DNA of 64,000 nt from an uncultured Flavobacteriales bacterium (GTDB lineage: Bacteria > Bacteroidota > Bacteroidia > Flavobacteriales_G > Salibacteraceae), in assembly GCA_905479105.1 (NCBI GenBank), contig CAJQLE010000004.1:62001-126000 (forward strand). Reading direction: 5' to 3'. This document shows, piece after piece, positions 35,109 to 44,008 of the stretch. The translations under genes were made by a program, and so were the position numbers. Every line of letters starts with the position of its first letter. The stretch's first letter is position 1. The notes beneath the pieces were generated by a model. The model did not search any database, had not been told where the DNA came from, and was given only the letters and a program-made list of their open reading frames with translations.

Positions 35109-37505
35109 CTAGTTTTTAGCGGATTCAAGCGCTTCTTTTAATGAGATGCGTTTGTCATTTTTGAAGGCTACAATGAAGGCGAGAGAATATCCTTTCGCCT
35201 TCATTGTTTCTTTTGCTTTTATTGCTTCTCCTAGATTATTGTATTGACCTAGAGCGTAGCGGTATCTTCCACTTTCAATGTACTCTCGAATATTACTTTC
35301 ATTCTTGAACGTTTTTGCCATATCCAAAGCTTCATTGCTCGATATAACGTTAATGCTGTAAACCACTCTTTCTTCGTCTTTAACTTTCCCAGCAGACTTT
35401 GGTTTTAATGGGGTTTGACCATTTGAAAGTTCATTAGCGAAGGCGATGGCGCCTTCTTCATTGCGCTTACTTTCAATCAGTTCTGACTGAAGCTGCTCAA
35501 CGGTTAATTGGGAGCTTTCATATTTCTTTTTGTAAGACTCCCGTTCTATCCTCATGGCTTCAATGTCTCCCTTAAGCTCTTGAAAAGTAAAATCATTGCT
35601 GAGGTGAGCATTGGTTAACCTGTTTTCTAGATCATTAGCTTTTGCTTTATAATCCGCTTCTTTTTGTTGTGATGATATCACTTGATTGTGCAGGGCTAAT
35701 ATGTCATTCTCTAATATCTTAGAGTTTTCTTCTTTCTTATTGAGCTGCTGTTTGAGTGAGTCAATCATAGAATCGCTATTCGACAATTCTCCCTGGGCTA
35801 TTTGAAGATCACTTTGAAGGGAGAGACGTTGTTTTTTAACCGATGTGAGTTCTGATTCCTTCAGTTCGATTTTTGATGATAAGGTTTTAATAGAGGCTTC
35901 TTTATCGCCTATTTTACTCACTAATTCATTCACAGATTGTCTTGTACTATCTTCTTTATATCGGCTTTGTTTGACCGTTAATCTCAGCTCTTTTATTTCT
36001 AGTTGAGCCTGAGTTTCTTTTTCTGCTAAGCCATTAATACGATACATTAAATTGTGTGCTTGCTCTTGCTGCTTGGTTGTAGCTCTTTCAAGAGCATCCA
36101 TATTTTTCTTCGTTTCATCTCGCTCCTTTTCAAGACGTGCAAGTTCTTGTTCTTTTTGAATGACGGACTCTTTAAGCTGAGCGTCTTGTGTTTCAATGTT
36201 AGCAAGTTCTGTTCTGAGTCTTTCGAGCTCTTCAATAGATTCTTTCTCAGAAGAATTTACTTCAGCGGTGGCCTGCTGCAGACTGTCAATTTTAGATTCG
36301 TAATTAGATATTCTGCCATTACTCTGTTCAAGTTGATTTAGGAGACGCTCATTTTCATCAGCACTCGATGCCGCAAATACTGAAAGACTATCAGCAGATT
36401 GTTTTATAAAGTCATTTTCCTTCTTGAGTAGTTCTATTTTCTCTTGCTGATATTTTGACTGATTTTCTTGTATAGCTTGTTCTTTCTTTTTTTGAATTAG
36501 CTCGCTTCTTAAACGCATGATCTCTTTGCTAACTTCTTCCTTATTAATTCCTGATTTTAAGACTTGGCTTAAAGAATCTATGCGCTCTTGTTGCTGTCGC
36601 TCGGTAAGCTTTTTTTGCTGCAATTGAACTTCAAGTATTTGAGCTTTTTCCATAGCCCGTGCCTCACTTTCAAATTGTGCTTGAAGTTGTGCACTTAAAT
36701 CTTGGGCATAATTTCTAGCTGAATCGGCTTGACTTTTAAGAATGTCGTATTGCTTCTCTTGATTGTTAATCTCAGATCGTAATAAACTATCAGACGTTCT
36801 CATATCAGTTAATCTTGAGCTCAATTCGTTAAGTTGGCTCAAGGCCGCTGTATTGCCTTGTTCGTTGTTCTCTTTTAATACTTTTTCTAAGCTGGCTAAT
36901 CGCTCGAAATTCTCTTTTTCTTGAGCTTGCTTCTTGAATAGATCATCACTGAGTTTAGCTATAAGATCACTTTTGAGTTCCACTTGTTTTTTAAGAAAGG
37001 TGATTTCAGATTCAGCTCGACTTAATTTATCAGAGCCCAAAAAACCTTCCATAGTTTCAATATCCTGAGGGGAAACCTCCACTGAGGTTGATATTGCTCC
37101 ATCTTCAAACGCTCGTTGGTCTTTTTTCTTGCCGTCTTTATTGATTCTTGCTCTAATATAAATCACTTCGCTTTTTATGTCATCTCCATCTTTCAGAGTG
37201 ATGTAAACCTCGTCATGAAAAAGACCTTGAAGGGAGTCTGTATGAATTTTTACCTTAACAAAGCCGTACTCGCCAGTTAGCACATCTGAACGAGTATAAA
37301 TAAACGAAAGAGCGGACTGAACTGAACGTACAGAGAGAATTTTAATGTTGTTGCTTCCCGTGTTTCGAAACAAAAAATCTTCCTCAAAATGACCAACTTC
37401 CTTGGCCAGTGAGCCAAAGTCGAATTCAGTTTTAATGAATACCGCTTGGCTAAATGATGATAGCCCTATCAACATGAATATGATGAAGTGCAGGTTTCTT
37501 AGCAT
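35109..37505 (-). CDS. Exported DUF1573-coiled coil-SPOR-like protein
   Basis: Signal peptide MLRNLHFIIFMLIGLSSFSQ. Residues about 21-120 resemble a DUF1573/ASH-type beta domain (FDFGSLAKEVGHFEEDFLFRNTG). Residues about 150-690 are one long, nearly unbroken coiled coil (heptads rich in Q, E, K, L; SMC-like but with no ATPase motifs). The C-terminal 75 residues are SPOR-like (YSINVISSNEALDMAKTF...GQYNNLGEAIKAKETMKAKGY). Predicted to reach from the envelope to peptidoglycan as an elongated periplasmic fibre. No named family known to me. Confidence 0.75.
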   Translation of the reverse strand: MLRNLHFIIFMLIGLSSFSQAVFIKTEFDFGSLAKEVGHFEEDFLFRNTGSNNIKILSVRSVQSALSFIYTRSDVLTGEYGFVKVKIHTDSLQGLFHDEVYITLKDGDDIKSEVIYIRARINKDGKKKDQRAFEDGAISTSVEVSPQDIETMEGFLGSDKLSRAESEITFLKKQVELKSDLIAKLSDDLFKKQAQEKENFERLASLEKVLKENNEQGNTAALSQLNELSSRLTDMRTSDSLLRSEINNQEKQYDILKSQADSARNYAQDLSAQLQAQFESEARAMEKAQILEVQLQQKKLTERQQQERIDSLSQVLKSGINKEEVSKEIMRLRSELIQKKKEQAIQENQSKYQQEKIELLKKENDFIKQSADSLSVFAASSADENERLLNQLEQSNGRISNYESKIDSLQQATAEVNSSEKESIEELERLRTELANIETQDAQLKESVIQKEQELARLEKERDETKKNMDALERATTKQQEQAHNLMYRINGLAEKETQAQLEIKELRLTVKQSRYKEDSTRQSVNELVSKIGDKEASIKTLSSKIELKESELTSVKKQRLSLQSDLQIAQGELSNSDSMIDSLKQQLNKKEENSKILENDILALHNQVISSQQKEADYKAKANDLENRLTNAHLSNDFTFQELKGDIEAMRIERESYKKKYESSQLTVEQLQSELIESKRNEEGAIAFANELSNGQTPLKPKSAGKVKDEERVVYSINVISSNEALDMAKTFKNESNIREYIESGRYRYALGQYNNLGEAIKAKETMKAKGYSLAFIVAFKNDKRISLKEALESAKN

Positions 37506-37592
37506 ACACCGAAAGTAGAGAAGGGGAAGGTGGTAAATTGAGCCTTACACGCTCTGTTTTCAACAGAGACTTGCACAATAAGAAGAAAAAAT

Positions 37593-37693
37593 AAGGGCAA
37601 GCTACTTACATCGCACCGCTACGACCGGTTACCCTTGCTTCATTCCTGACCTGGGGGAGTTCACCAGGAGCTGGTCGTATAAGACTTGCCCTT
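37593..37693 (-). ncRNA. ffs: Signal recognition particle RNA (4.5S/SRP small type)
   Basis: About 101 nt read on the minus strand. The domain IV core is unmistakable: ACTCCCCCAGGTCAGGAATGA near 37640-37660 followed by AGCAAGGGTAA, the M-domain-binding loop of bacterial SRP RNA. The ends pair as AAGGGCAAG/CTTGCCCTT (37685-37693 with 37593-37601), and a run of T residues follows on the minus strand (37583-37590). It lies between the coiled-coil gene and a DUF4199 gene. Confidence 0.93.
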
Positions 37694-37700
37694 AAGGACG

Positions 37701-37730
37701 CAAAAGTATAATTCATTGTTGTGATAGCAA
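37701..37730 (-). promoter_or_regulatory. Promoter of the SRP RNA gene
   Basis: Minus-strand -7 element TACTTTTG (37701-37708) fits TAnnTTTG, with TTG (37728-37730) 19 bp upstream fitting the -33 element. Transcription would begin right at the first paired base of the SRP RNA. Confidence 0.75.
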
Positions 37731-37784
37731 TACTTCTTTTGAATCATTGAATATTACATTTGTTCCTCCCAATTTTTGAATTGA

Positions 37785-38321
37785 ATGAATCGCTACATCA
37801 CTATAATTAATGGAGCAAGCTTGGCTGGAGCAATTGCGTTTGGCTTGTTTCTTACTTCATATCACGTTTTGTCATTGAACCCTTTTGGTGCAATCAAGTT
37901 TTTTGGTTTAGCCGTTCCTGCCTTGTTAATGTACAATGCTGTGAAGAAGTATAAGGAAATAGAAGGCGAGGGATTCCTCACTTATGGCAAGGGATTTATG
38001 ACTGGAGTAATATTCACATTTGTTTATGCATCCTTGAGCGCAATGCTCGTCTATTTATATGGATTAATTGTTGATGGCAGTTTTGTGCAATTTTTCATTG
38101 ATGATAATCTGCGCTCATTAGGAGAGGCGAAAGAGCAAATTATATCACTTATGGGAGAGGATTCATACAAAGAGATGATTGGGGAATTTCAAAATTTTGA
38201 TCTCGCCAGTCTCGCTTTAGGGGACTTTCAATCTAAAACCATGGGAGGATTCATTATAGCGCTAATAGTTGCTGCAATTTTGAAACAAAAACCACCGATC
38301 TTTGACTCAGCCGATGAATAG
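37785..38321 (+). CDS. DUF4199 membrane protein
   Basis: 178 residues with four transmembrane helices (about 8-30, 33-52, 68-95, 150-172) and an amphipathic acidic loop before the last helix (SLGEAKEQIISLMGEDSYKEMI). This matches DUF4199, a Bacteroidota family that commonly precedes a GT2 glycosyltransferase. Its last 8 bp overlap that glycosyltransferase here. Function unknown. Confidence 0.85.
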   Translation: MNRYITIINGASLAGAIAFGLFLTSYHVLSLNPFGAIKFFGLAVPALLMYNAVKKYKEIEGEGFLTYGKGFMTGVIFTFVYASLSAMLVYLYGLIVDGSFVQFFIDDNLRSLGEAKEQIISLMGEDSYKEMIGEFQNFDLASLALGDFQSKTMGGFIIALIVAAILKQKPPIFDSADE

Positions 38322-39276
38322 TAATATTGATATTTCCTTAGTTATTCCATTGCTCAATGAGGAGGAGTCATTGCCTGAGTTGCATGAATGGATCCTTCGT
38401 GTGATGAATGCGAACAATTTCTCTTATGAAGTATGGTTTGTGGATGATGGTAGTAAGGATAGTTCATGGTCAATTATTGAAACCATCAACGCTAAAGACC
38501 CAAATGTAAAAGGTATCCGTTTCAAAAGAAACTATGGGAAATCAGCGGCATTGAATGTGGGTTTCGGAGCTTCCTTGGGTGACGTTGTAATGACCATGGA
38601 TGCTGATTTGCAAGATAGTCCTGATGAAATCCCTGAATTGTATAGGATGATTATATCTGATGGTTACGATTTGGTTTCAGGCTGGAAAAAGAAACGATAT
38701 GATCCGATATCTAAAACGATTCCGACTAAATTATACAATTGGGCTACACGTAAAATGAGCGGTATTCACTTGCATGATTTTAACTGTGGCTTAAAAGCAT
38801 ACAAGGGAGAAGTTGTAAGATCGATTGAAGTATATGGCGAAATGCACCGCTACATTCCTGTCATTGCTAAATGGGCGGGCTACAGTAACATAGGTGAGAA
38901 AGTTGTTCAGCATCAAGAAAGAAAATATGGAACAACCAAGTTTGGTTGGATCCGCTTCATCAATGGGCCTCTTGATTTACTTTCCATAATGTTTGTGAGT
39001 CGGTTTGGTAAAAAGCCGATGCATTTATTCGGAATGGCGGGAACGTTGATGTTTCTAATTGGCTTTGCCCTTACTGCATATTTAGGGCTCGAAAAGCTCT
39101 TTTATCTCAGCGCTAAAATCAAGGCACCTTTGATTACCGATAGACCATGGTTCTATTTGGCCTTAGTGGCAATGATTATCGGTGTCCAACTCTTTTTAGC
39201 GGGATTCTTAGGCGAGTTGTTATCTCGATCTTCATCTGATCGAAACCACTATTTGGAGCATCCTCGCCTACAATAA
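38314..39276 (+). CDS. GT2 glycosyltransferase, undecaprenyl/dolichyl-phosphate sugar transferase-like
   Basis: Start at ATG 38314 (MNSNIDISLVIPLLNEEES), overlapping the DUF4199 gene by 8 bp; the TTG at 38302 is less likely. GT-A fold motifs: PLLNEEESLPELH, VDDGSKDSSW, MDADLQDSPDEIPEL (DxD) and the C-terminal KYGTTKFGWIRFINGP. Two transmembrane helices at about 238-262 and 280-305 match DPM1/GtrB-type enzymes, which transfer a sugar from a nucleotide donor to a polyprenyl phosphate. A hairpin terminator follows. Confidence 0.9.
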   Translation: MNSNIDISLVIPLLNEEESLPELHEWILRVMNANNFSYEVWFVDDGSKDSSWSIIETINAKDPNVKGIRFKRNYGKSAALNVGFGASLGDVVMTMDADLQDSPDEIPELYRMIISDGYDLVSGWKKKRYDPISKTIPTKLYNWATRKMSGIHLHDFNCGLKAYKGEVVRSIEVYGEMHRYIPVIAKWAGYSNIGEKVVQHQERKYGTTKFGWIRFINGPLDLLSIMFVSRFGKKPMHLFGMAGTLMFLIGFALTAYLGLEKLFYLSAKIKAPLITDRPWFYLALVAMIIGVQLFLAGFLGELLSRSSSDRNHYLEHPRLQ

Positions 39277-39280
39277 AAAA

Positions 39281-39302
39281 CCCGATCCATTTCTGAATCG
39301 GG
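39281..39302. terminator. Bidirectional intrinsic terminator
   Basis: cccgatcc / gaatcggg-type stem with an A6 run before and a short T-rich run after, between the GT2 gene (plus) and the convergent DsrE-like gene (minus). Confidence 0.8.
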
Positions 39303-39325
39303 CCTTCTTTAGTGGTTGATAGATT

Positions 39326-39838
39326 CTAAATGAACATTAAATGTGATCCTTCCCCGTGTGCTCTGTTGTAAAAATCACCCACAGTAAGCACGCCTTCTAA
39401 ATCATCAATGAGATCTTCTTTTTGAAGATGGAACATATCCATCGCTAATTTACAAGCCCAAATCTTAACGCCTGAAGCAACCAAGATTTCTAGGAACTCA
39501 TCGATCGGAGGAATGTCAAGTTTCTCCATTTCTTTTTTCATCATTGATGTTGCCATTGCTTCCATTCCAGGTAGGCCTCCTAAAAGAGTTGGAATGTGCA
39601 TTGCTGGATTACCAACTGTTGCAACATGCAGGTCATTCAACTTCTTCTTATTAATTGCTTCTAAGCCAAAGAAGGTGAAGAAAAGTTCAGCTTCAATTCC
39701 TTCCATTCTCGCTCCATTTGCAAGAATGAAGCTTGCATATACATTCTCAAGTGTGGCTTTTGATACGATGATCATTACCTTTTTCACTTTGGCATCGGGT
39801 TTTGTTTGCGGATTCTTTACCGCTTGTAATACTTCCAT
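39326..39838 (-). CDS. DsrE/DsrF-like (DrsE2) sulfur-relay protein
   Basis: 170-residue cytoplasmic protein of the DsrE2 type: VMIIVSKATLENVYASFILANGARMEG, then LFFTFFGLEAINKKKLNDL, a Met-rich helix (GLPGMEAMATSMMKKEMEKLD) and the conserved Cys in KIWACKLAMDMFHL. Such proteins carry persulfide sulfur between sulfide oxidation or rhodanese enzymes and DsrC/TusA-like carriers. The next two genes are a DsrC/TusE-like and an SQR-like gene, each broken by TAG, so this one may be the only intact member. Confidence 0.88.
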   Translation of the reverse strand: MEVLQAVKNPQTKPDAKVKKVMIIVSKATLENVYASFILANGARMEGIEAELFFTFFGLEAINKKKLNDLHVATVGNPAMHIPTLLGGLPGMEAMATSMMKKEMEKLDIPPIDEFLEILVASGVKIWACKLAMDMFHLQKEDLIDDLEGVLTVGDFYNRAHGEGSHLMFI

Positions 39839-39857
39839 GATTTCTTTATTTAATAAT

Positions 39858-40166
39858 TTAGATGCAACTAACTGGCTTTGGAATACCTGAAATTCTACTC
39901 GCTTTCTTTAGAGGTCCCTCAGGAAATAAAGACTAGAATCCTTTGATGTCCACAACGCCACTCTTTCCAATTTTTCTAATGGTAAGAGGCACATCGTTTT
40001 TATATTGATGTTGGATGTAATCAATCACTTTCCAATGATCATCTGTCATCGTGATTCCTTCTTCTTGTGCGATTCCTTCTCCTAGTTCTTTGTTCCAATC
40101 AGAGAAGTTAAGAAGATATCCTTCATCACTAACTTCTATTGTCTTATTTGCAATTGTCTTTTCCAT
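39858..40166 (-). pseudogene. DsrC/TusE-like sulfur carrier interrupted by in-frame TAG
   Basis: The open frame 39933-40166 encodes 77 residues ending VDIKGF, the middle of a DsrC/TusE protein. Reading through the TAG (39933-39935) in the same frame gives another 24 codons with SLFPEGPLKKAS and a C-terminus IPKPVSCI, including the penultimate Cys of this family, to a TAA at 39858. The full 102-residue length matches DsrC/TusE. A single substitution explains the break (Tyr codons or CAG are one base from TAG). Either a recent null, a readthrough product, or an assembly error. Neighbours are DsrE-like and SQR-like genes. Confidence 0.85.
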
Positions 40167-40193
40167 GATTTCTTTTTTTTTGTTTGGTGTTTT

Positions 40194-41429
40194 CTAATCA
40201 AAATTTTTGCCGGCTTCTTGCATTTTGGTCGTCACAAAAGGAAGGTGCCTTCCGGTTATGAGCATATTCCAATATATCCATTTGAAGGCCATTTTACCCA
40301 TGTGATTCATACGACTTTCTTTGAGCAGGGTCAAGGGCCCTACACCAGGAAATGGGAAGCTTCCTGTTACTGGTTCATGCGTGTAGTTGAAGTCGATCAA
40401 CAGTCCTTTGCCATGACCTGTCTCAATAAAACAGTTTGCATGGCCATCAAAACCTTCTTTCAATTTCACTCCGTTGATATAATTAAGAACATTCTCTAGT
40501 AAAACCTCTCCTTCAAAGTGCGCTACTGAGCCAGCTTTAGAAGCAGGCACATTGGTTGCATCACCAATGGCGAAAATGTTCTCCTTTACTTTGGTTTGCA
40601 ACGTGGCTCGGTCTGTAGGGATGTAATTAAGCTCATCACCAATTCCATATCTCTCCATGAGAGCACTTCCTTTATTCGTTGGGACGGTTACAAGTACATC
40701 ATATGATATTTCCTTACCGCCATAATCCATAATGGTTTTGGCTTCACCATCGACAGACATAAGGTTGTAATCTGGAACAATTTCGATGTTCTTTTCCTTT
40801 AGGAGGTAGTCCAACTTTTCGGTAGCCTTGGGTTTAGTAAAAGCTCCGCTCATTGGTGTAGCAAATACAATGTCTACTTTGTCTCTCATTCCTTTTTCTT
40901 CAAAGAATGCATCTGCTAGAAATGCAAATTCAAGAGGTGCTACTGGACATTTGATTGGCATCTCAACAATATTAATCACCAACTTGCCACCTTCCCAATC
41001 CTTGAATTTTTCTGCAAGGGCAGTTGCTCCTTCTAGTGTGTAGAAGTCAAAGACATCTTTTTGCCAATGTGGGCCCATCATGCCTTCAGTTTCTTCAGGA
41101 GCAATATCCGTTCCTGTTGCAACTATTAAGATGTCATAATCATGTTCTTCTCCAGAAACCATGACCACTTTGTCTTTCTCAGGAATAATCTTTTCAATAG
41201 CACCAAGTTTTAAATCAACTCCTTTCGGAATAAATTTCTCTATTGGCTTTACTATTTCATCGGCCTCATAAATGCCAAAAGGAACAAACAAATAACCTGG
41301 TTGATAATGGTGTACTGTTCGTTGATCAATTATGGTGATCTTCTATTCTTCGCCTAAGGCTCTTCTGAGGTGATTACTCATCATCGTTCCAGCGGTTCCA
41401 GCACCTAATATTACTATATTCTTAGTCAT
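40194..41429 (-). pseudogene. SQR-like FAD/NAD(P) oxidoreductase interrupted by in-frame TAG
   Basis: The open part 40194-41291 (365 residues) lacks the N-terminal Rossmann strand. In the same frame upstream, an ATG at 41427-41429 begins with NIVILGAGTAGTMMSNHL, the FAD-binding GxGxxG motif, then a TAG (codon 29, 41343-41345) breaks it, and KITIIDQRTVHHYQPGYL continues into the open part. Restored length is about 411 residues, typical of sulfide:quinone oxidoreductase-like enzymes (MPIKCPVAPLEFAFLADAFF with a redox Cys; GLLIDFNYTHEPVTGSFP; IYWNMLITGRHLP). Without the N-terminus it cannot hold FAD properly. Upstream of the DsrC-like gene by 27 bp. Confidence 0.85.
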
Positions 41430-41597
41430 GACTTCTTTTTGTTTAGCTTTTAATCACAGATAGAAAGTAATGCTGCCAAACACTTCTAAACATGACGTTT
41501 GTCAGTGTCCAAATTGATAATATCTCCGTGATATTTGTCACATAGCTTGATGCATCGGCTGTAGCCTTATAGTTACATTTGAATTGTGTTTTTATCT

Positions 41598-43457
41598 ATG
41601 AACAGAATGCTAAACATTTTTCTTCCGAATGGATTAATTGAAAGTATAAAAACTAGTTCACATAAGAACTTGATCCTGCTAATTATTCTATTCATTGCCG
41701 CTATAATAAGGTTTTGGCATTGGCCCGAAATGCAGTTTCATCATGATGAGTTGAGTGCTTTATTGCGGACTCGTTTTCAATCATTCGATGAGCTTATTAT
41801 GAATGGTGTTTGGGTAGATGGTCATCCGGCTTTTACTCAAGTTTTCCTGTGGGTTTGGACTGCCTTATTAGGATATAATCCAATGCTCGTCAAACTTCCA
41901 TTTATTCTTGCTGGAATTGTTTCTGTTTACCTTGTATATTATCTTGCCAAAGAGCTCTTTAACTTCAAGAGTGCCGTTGTTTCAGGAGCGTTAATGGCGG
42001 TATTGCAATACTCAGTTGTATACTCACAATGGGCCAGACCTTATGCTTTTGGTTTGTTATTTATGCTTTCGGCATTTTGCTTCTTACTTAAGTATTCGGA
42101 TGAAAACCGAAAAATTAGCTTGCTTGGGTTTTCAGTTATGGCGGCACTCACGGCTTATACTCATTATTTCGCCTTACTTCAGGTAATTATTTTTTCAGGG
42201 TTATGGTTTTTATTCAGACTGAATAGGAATCAGAGGATTTGGTTTCTTGTATCTTCATTATTGGCATTTGCCTTTTGGCTTCCTCATTTACACTTGACTT
42301 TGCATCATCTTTCACTCGGTGGGATAGGTGATTGGCTTAAAGTTCAAAAGCCAGACTATTGGATGGAACTATTGAGTTTTTCCTTTCATTACTCTTGGTT
42401 TCTCGTTCTTCCCTTTATCCTTGCCATCGCAGTTTATGTTTTAAAGGCTAGGTTCAATAGAAGTGTTCTCCTCACTCAGTTTTTACTGCTTGGCAGTTGG
42501 ATATTGCCCTATTTAATTACTTATTTCTATTCCACTGAAGTAAGTGCCTTGATGCATTTTGGAACCATGCTTTTTACGTTTCCTTCTTTGGTATTATTTG
42601 CTGGATCCCTTTTTGAGTCGTTTGACAAGGCATTTGCTAAAATTGCTATGCTCTTCACTTTAGTTTTTGGTGTACAAACGTTGGTGGAACGAGAGCATTT
42701 TCGACTCAATATTAAAACTGAGTTTCAAGAGCCTATCCATAAATATCATGCGTTGAAAGCCCGTGATTTTGATCTCACTGCGTTATTTGACTTGCGAGGA
42801 GATGCGGTTGCCTTTTTGGATAAAAATAATGTTGAGGATATGAGCGAAGTTATGTTGGTTCAACCTTTGGTTGATTCAGGTGAACTGGCAGCATACTTGA
42901 ACGAGTTAAAATCTGAAAACGTTTTGTTGGTAACGCAAGCTGGATCGGCCAAAGAAGTTTTCTCAACTGTCACAGCTTATTTCCCTGAGATGTTGGAGCT
43001 TTATTCATATCAATCTGCTACCGCATACTTATTAACGAGATCAAACCAATCAAAAGAATTGAACAAAGAAAATCCTGATAATTTAAAAGGCTTGGAATAT
43101 GGGGAATCTGTCTTTTATAGCTCTTCAGATTCAGTTGGAAATGATAACCTATCCTTCAGAATTCGTTGGGCTGGTGAGTTGCAAAACCGTGCACTTATGG
43201 TTGTTGATTGGAAATCGAATCGTGAAGATTCCTTATGGCAGGCCTCAGAAATGAAGAAATTCATTACTGAAAACGAAAATCAAATGACATCTATGTCATT
43301 TGATTTTCGAGACATGCCTGGTTTTGAATTTGGAGGTCAATTTTCAGCGTATGTTTGGAACAGAGGTCTTGATTCGATTGATGTGTTAGCCTTTAAAATT
43401 GAGCAATTCCCAGCAAATCGATTACGGTATGGATTGTTCAAAAGAATAAATAATTGA
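41598..43457 (+). CDS. GT39/ArnT-like integral membrane glycosyltransferase
   Basis: Start at ATG 41598; the GTG at 41586 is less likely. About ten transmembrane helices in the first 370 residues, with the acidic loop motif WPEMQFHHDELSALLRTR after helix 1 and GHPAFTQVFLW, characteristic of GT-C mannosyl/arabinosyl transferases that use a polyprenyl-phosphate sugar donor. The C-terminal 240 residues are a soluble, probably periplasmic domain, as in ArnT-like proteins. The transferred sugar and acceptor are unknown. It stands alone in the region. Confidence 0.82.
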   Translation: MNRMLNIFLPNGLIESIKTSSHKNLILLIILFIAAIIRFWHWPEMQFHHDELSALLRTRFQSFDELIMNGVWVDGHPAFTQVFLWVWTALLGYNPMLVKLPFILAGIVSVYLVYYLAKELFNFKSAVVSGALMAVLQYSVVYSQWARPYAFGLLFMLSAFCFLLKYSDENRKISLLGFSVMAALTAYTHYFALLQVIIFSGLWFLFRLNRNQRIWFLVSSLLAFAFWLPHLHLTLHHLSLGGIGDWLKVQKPDYWMELLSFSFHYSWFLVLPFILAIAVYVLKARFNRSVLLTQFLLLGSWILPYLITYFYSTEVSALMHFGTMLFTFPSLVLFAGSLFESFDKAFAKIAMLFTLVFGVQTLVEREHFRLNIKTEFQEPIHKYHALKARDFDLTALFDLRGDAVAFLDKNNVEDMSEVMLVQPLVDSGELAAYLNELKSENVLLVTQAGSAKEVFSTVTAYFPEMLELYSYQSATAYLLTRSNQSKELNKENPDNLKGLEYGESVFYSSSDSVGNDNLSFRIRWAGELQNRALMVVDWKSNREDSLWQASEMKKFITENENQMTSMSFDFRDMPGFEFGGQFSAYVWNRGLDSIDVLAFKIEQFPANRLRYGLFKRINN

Positions 43458-43524
43458 ATTCTTTGACACTTATCAGTGTAATTCGAATAAATCCTTGCTT
43501 TATTTGTTCTATAAATAACAAGCC

Positions 43525-43962
43525 ATGAAGACTCAGCTAATTTTTATCCTAACTCTCTTTTTTGGATCCAATGTATTTTCTCAAACGATGTTTTTAGATT
43601 ATACGGAACGCACAAAAGAAAATACCGGAACTATTCATCTAGTTGAATCAAAACTTCCAATTGAAAAAGAGGACTTCACGGACATTAGCACGGCTAAAGT
43701 GAAACTAATTAGAACCATTGAGAATTATAGAACAGACGGCTACACAGTTCGAGCTACTTCAGTAACTACTCATACCCATAAACGAAGTCTGCATTATCAC
43801 TACCAGTATATTCTTCAAAAAACGACACATTTGGATAGTTTTATTAATGAGTTAGATGACGCTGAGGCCCCAGTGCAAATGCGTAAAAAGAAACAAAGAA
43901 GACAGACACAGCAGCAACCGCTCAAGCCTCAGTCTCCTCAGCCAAAGAAGGTTGATATGTAG
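43525..43962 (+). CDS. Small exported protein of unknown function
   Basis: Signal peptide MKTQLIFILTLFFGSNVFSQ. A 95-residue mature core (TMFLDYTERTKENTGTIHLVES...HYHYQYILQKTT) with several His and Thr, ending in a very basic, Gln/Pro-rich tail (about residues 120-145, KKKQRRQTQQQPLKPQ). Such a tail is probably disordered. No family recognised. Monocistronic and 47 bp from the convergent BNR protein gene. Confidence 0.6.
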   Translation: MKTQLIFILTLFFGSNVFSQTMFLDYTERTKENTGTIHLVESKLPIEKEDFTDISTAKVKLIRTIENYRTDGYTVRATSVTTHTHKRSLHYHYQYILQKTTHLDSFINELDDAEAPVQMRKKKQRRQTQQQPLKPQSPQPKKVDM

Positions 43963-44008
43963 AGGTAATTGTGGGTTCTGAATTTGATTATTCGAACACT
44001 TTCTCAGT

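Noticed and set aside
39858-41429. TAG reassigned to an amino acid in this genome
   Set aside because: Several intact genes here end in TAG, so it is a working stop codon; only local readthrough could apply.
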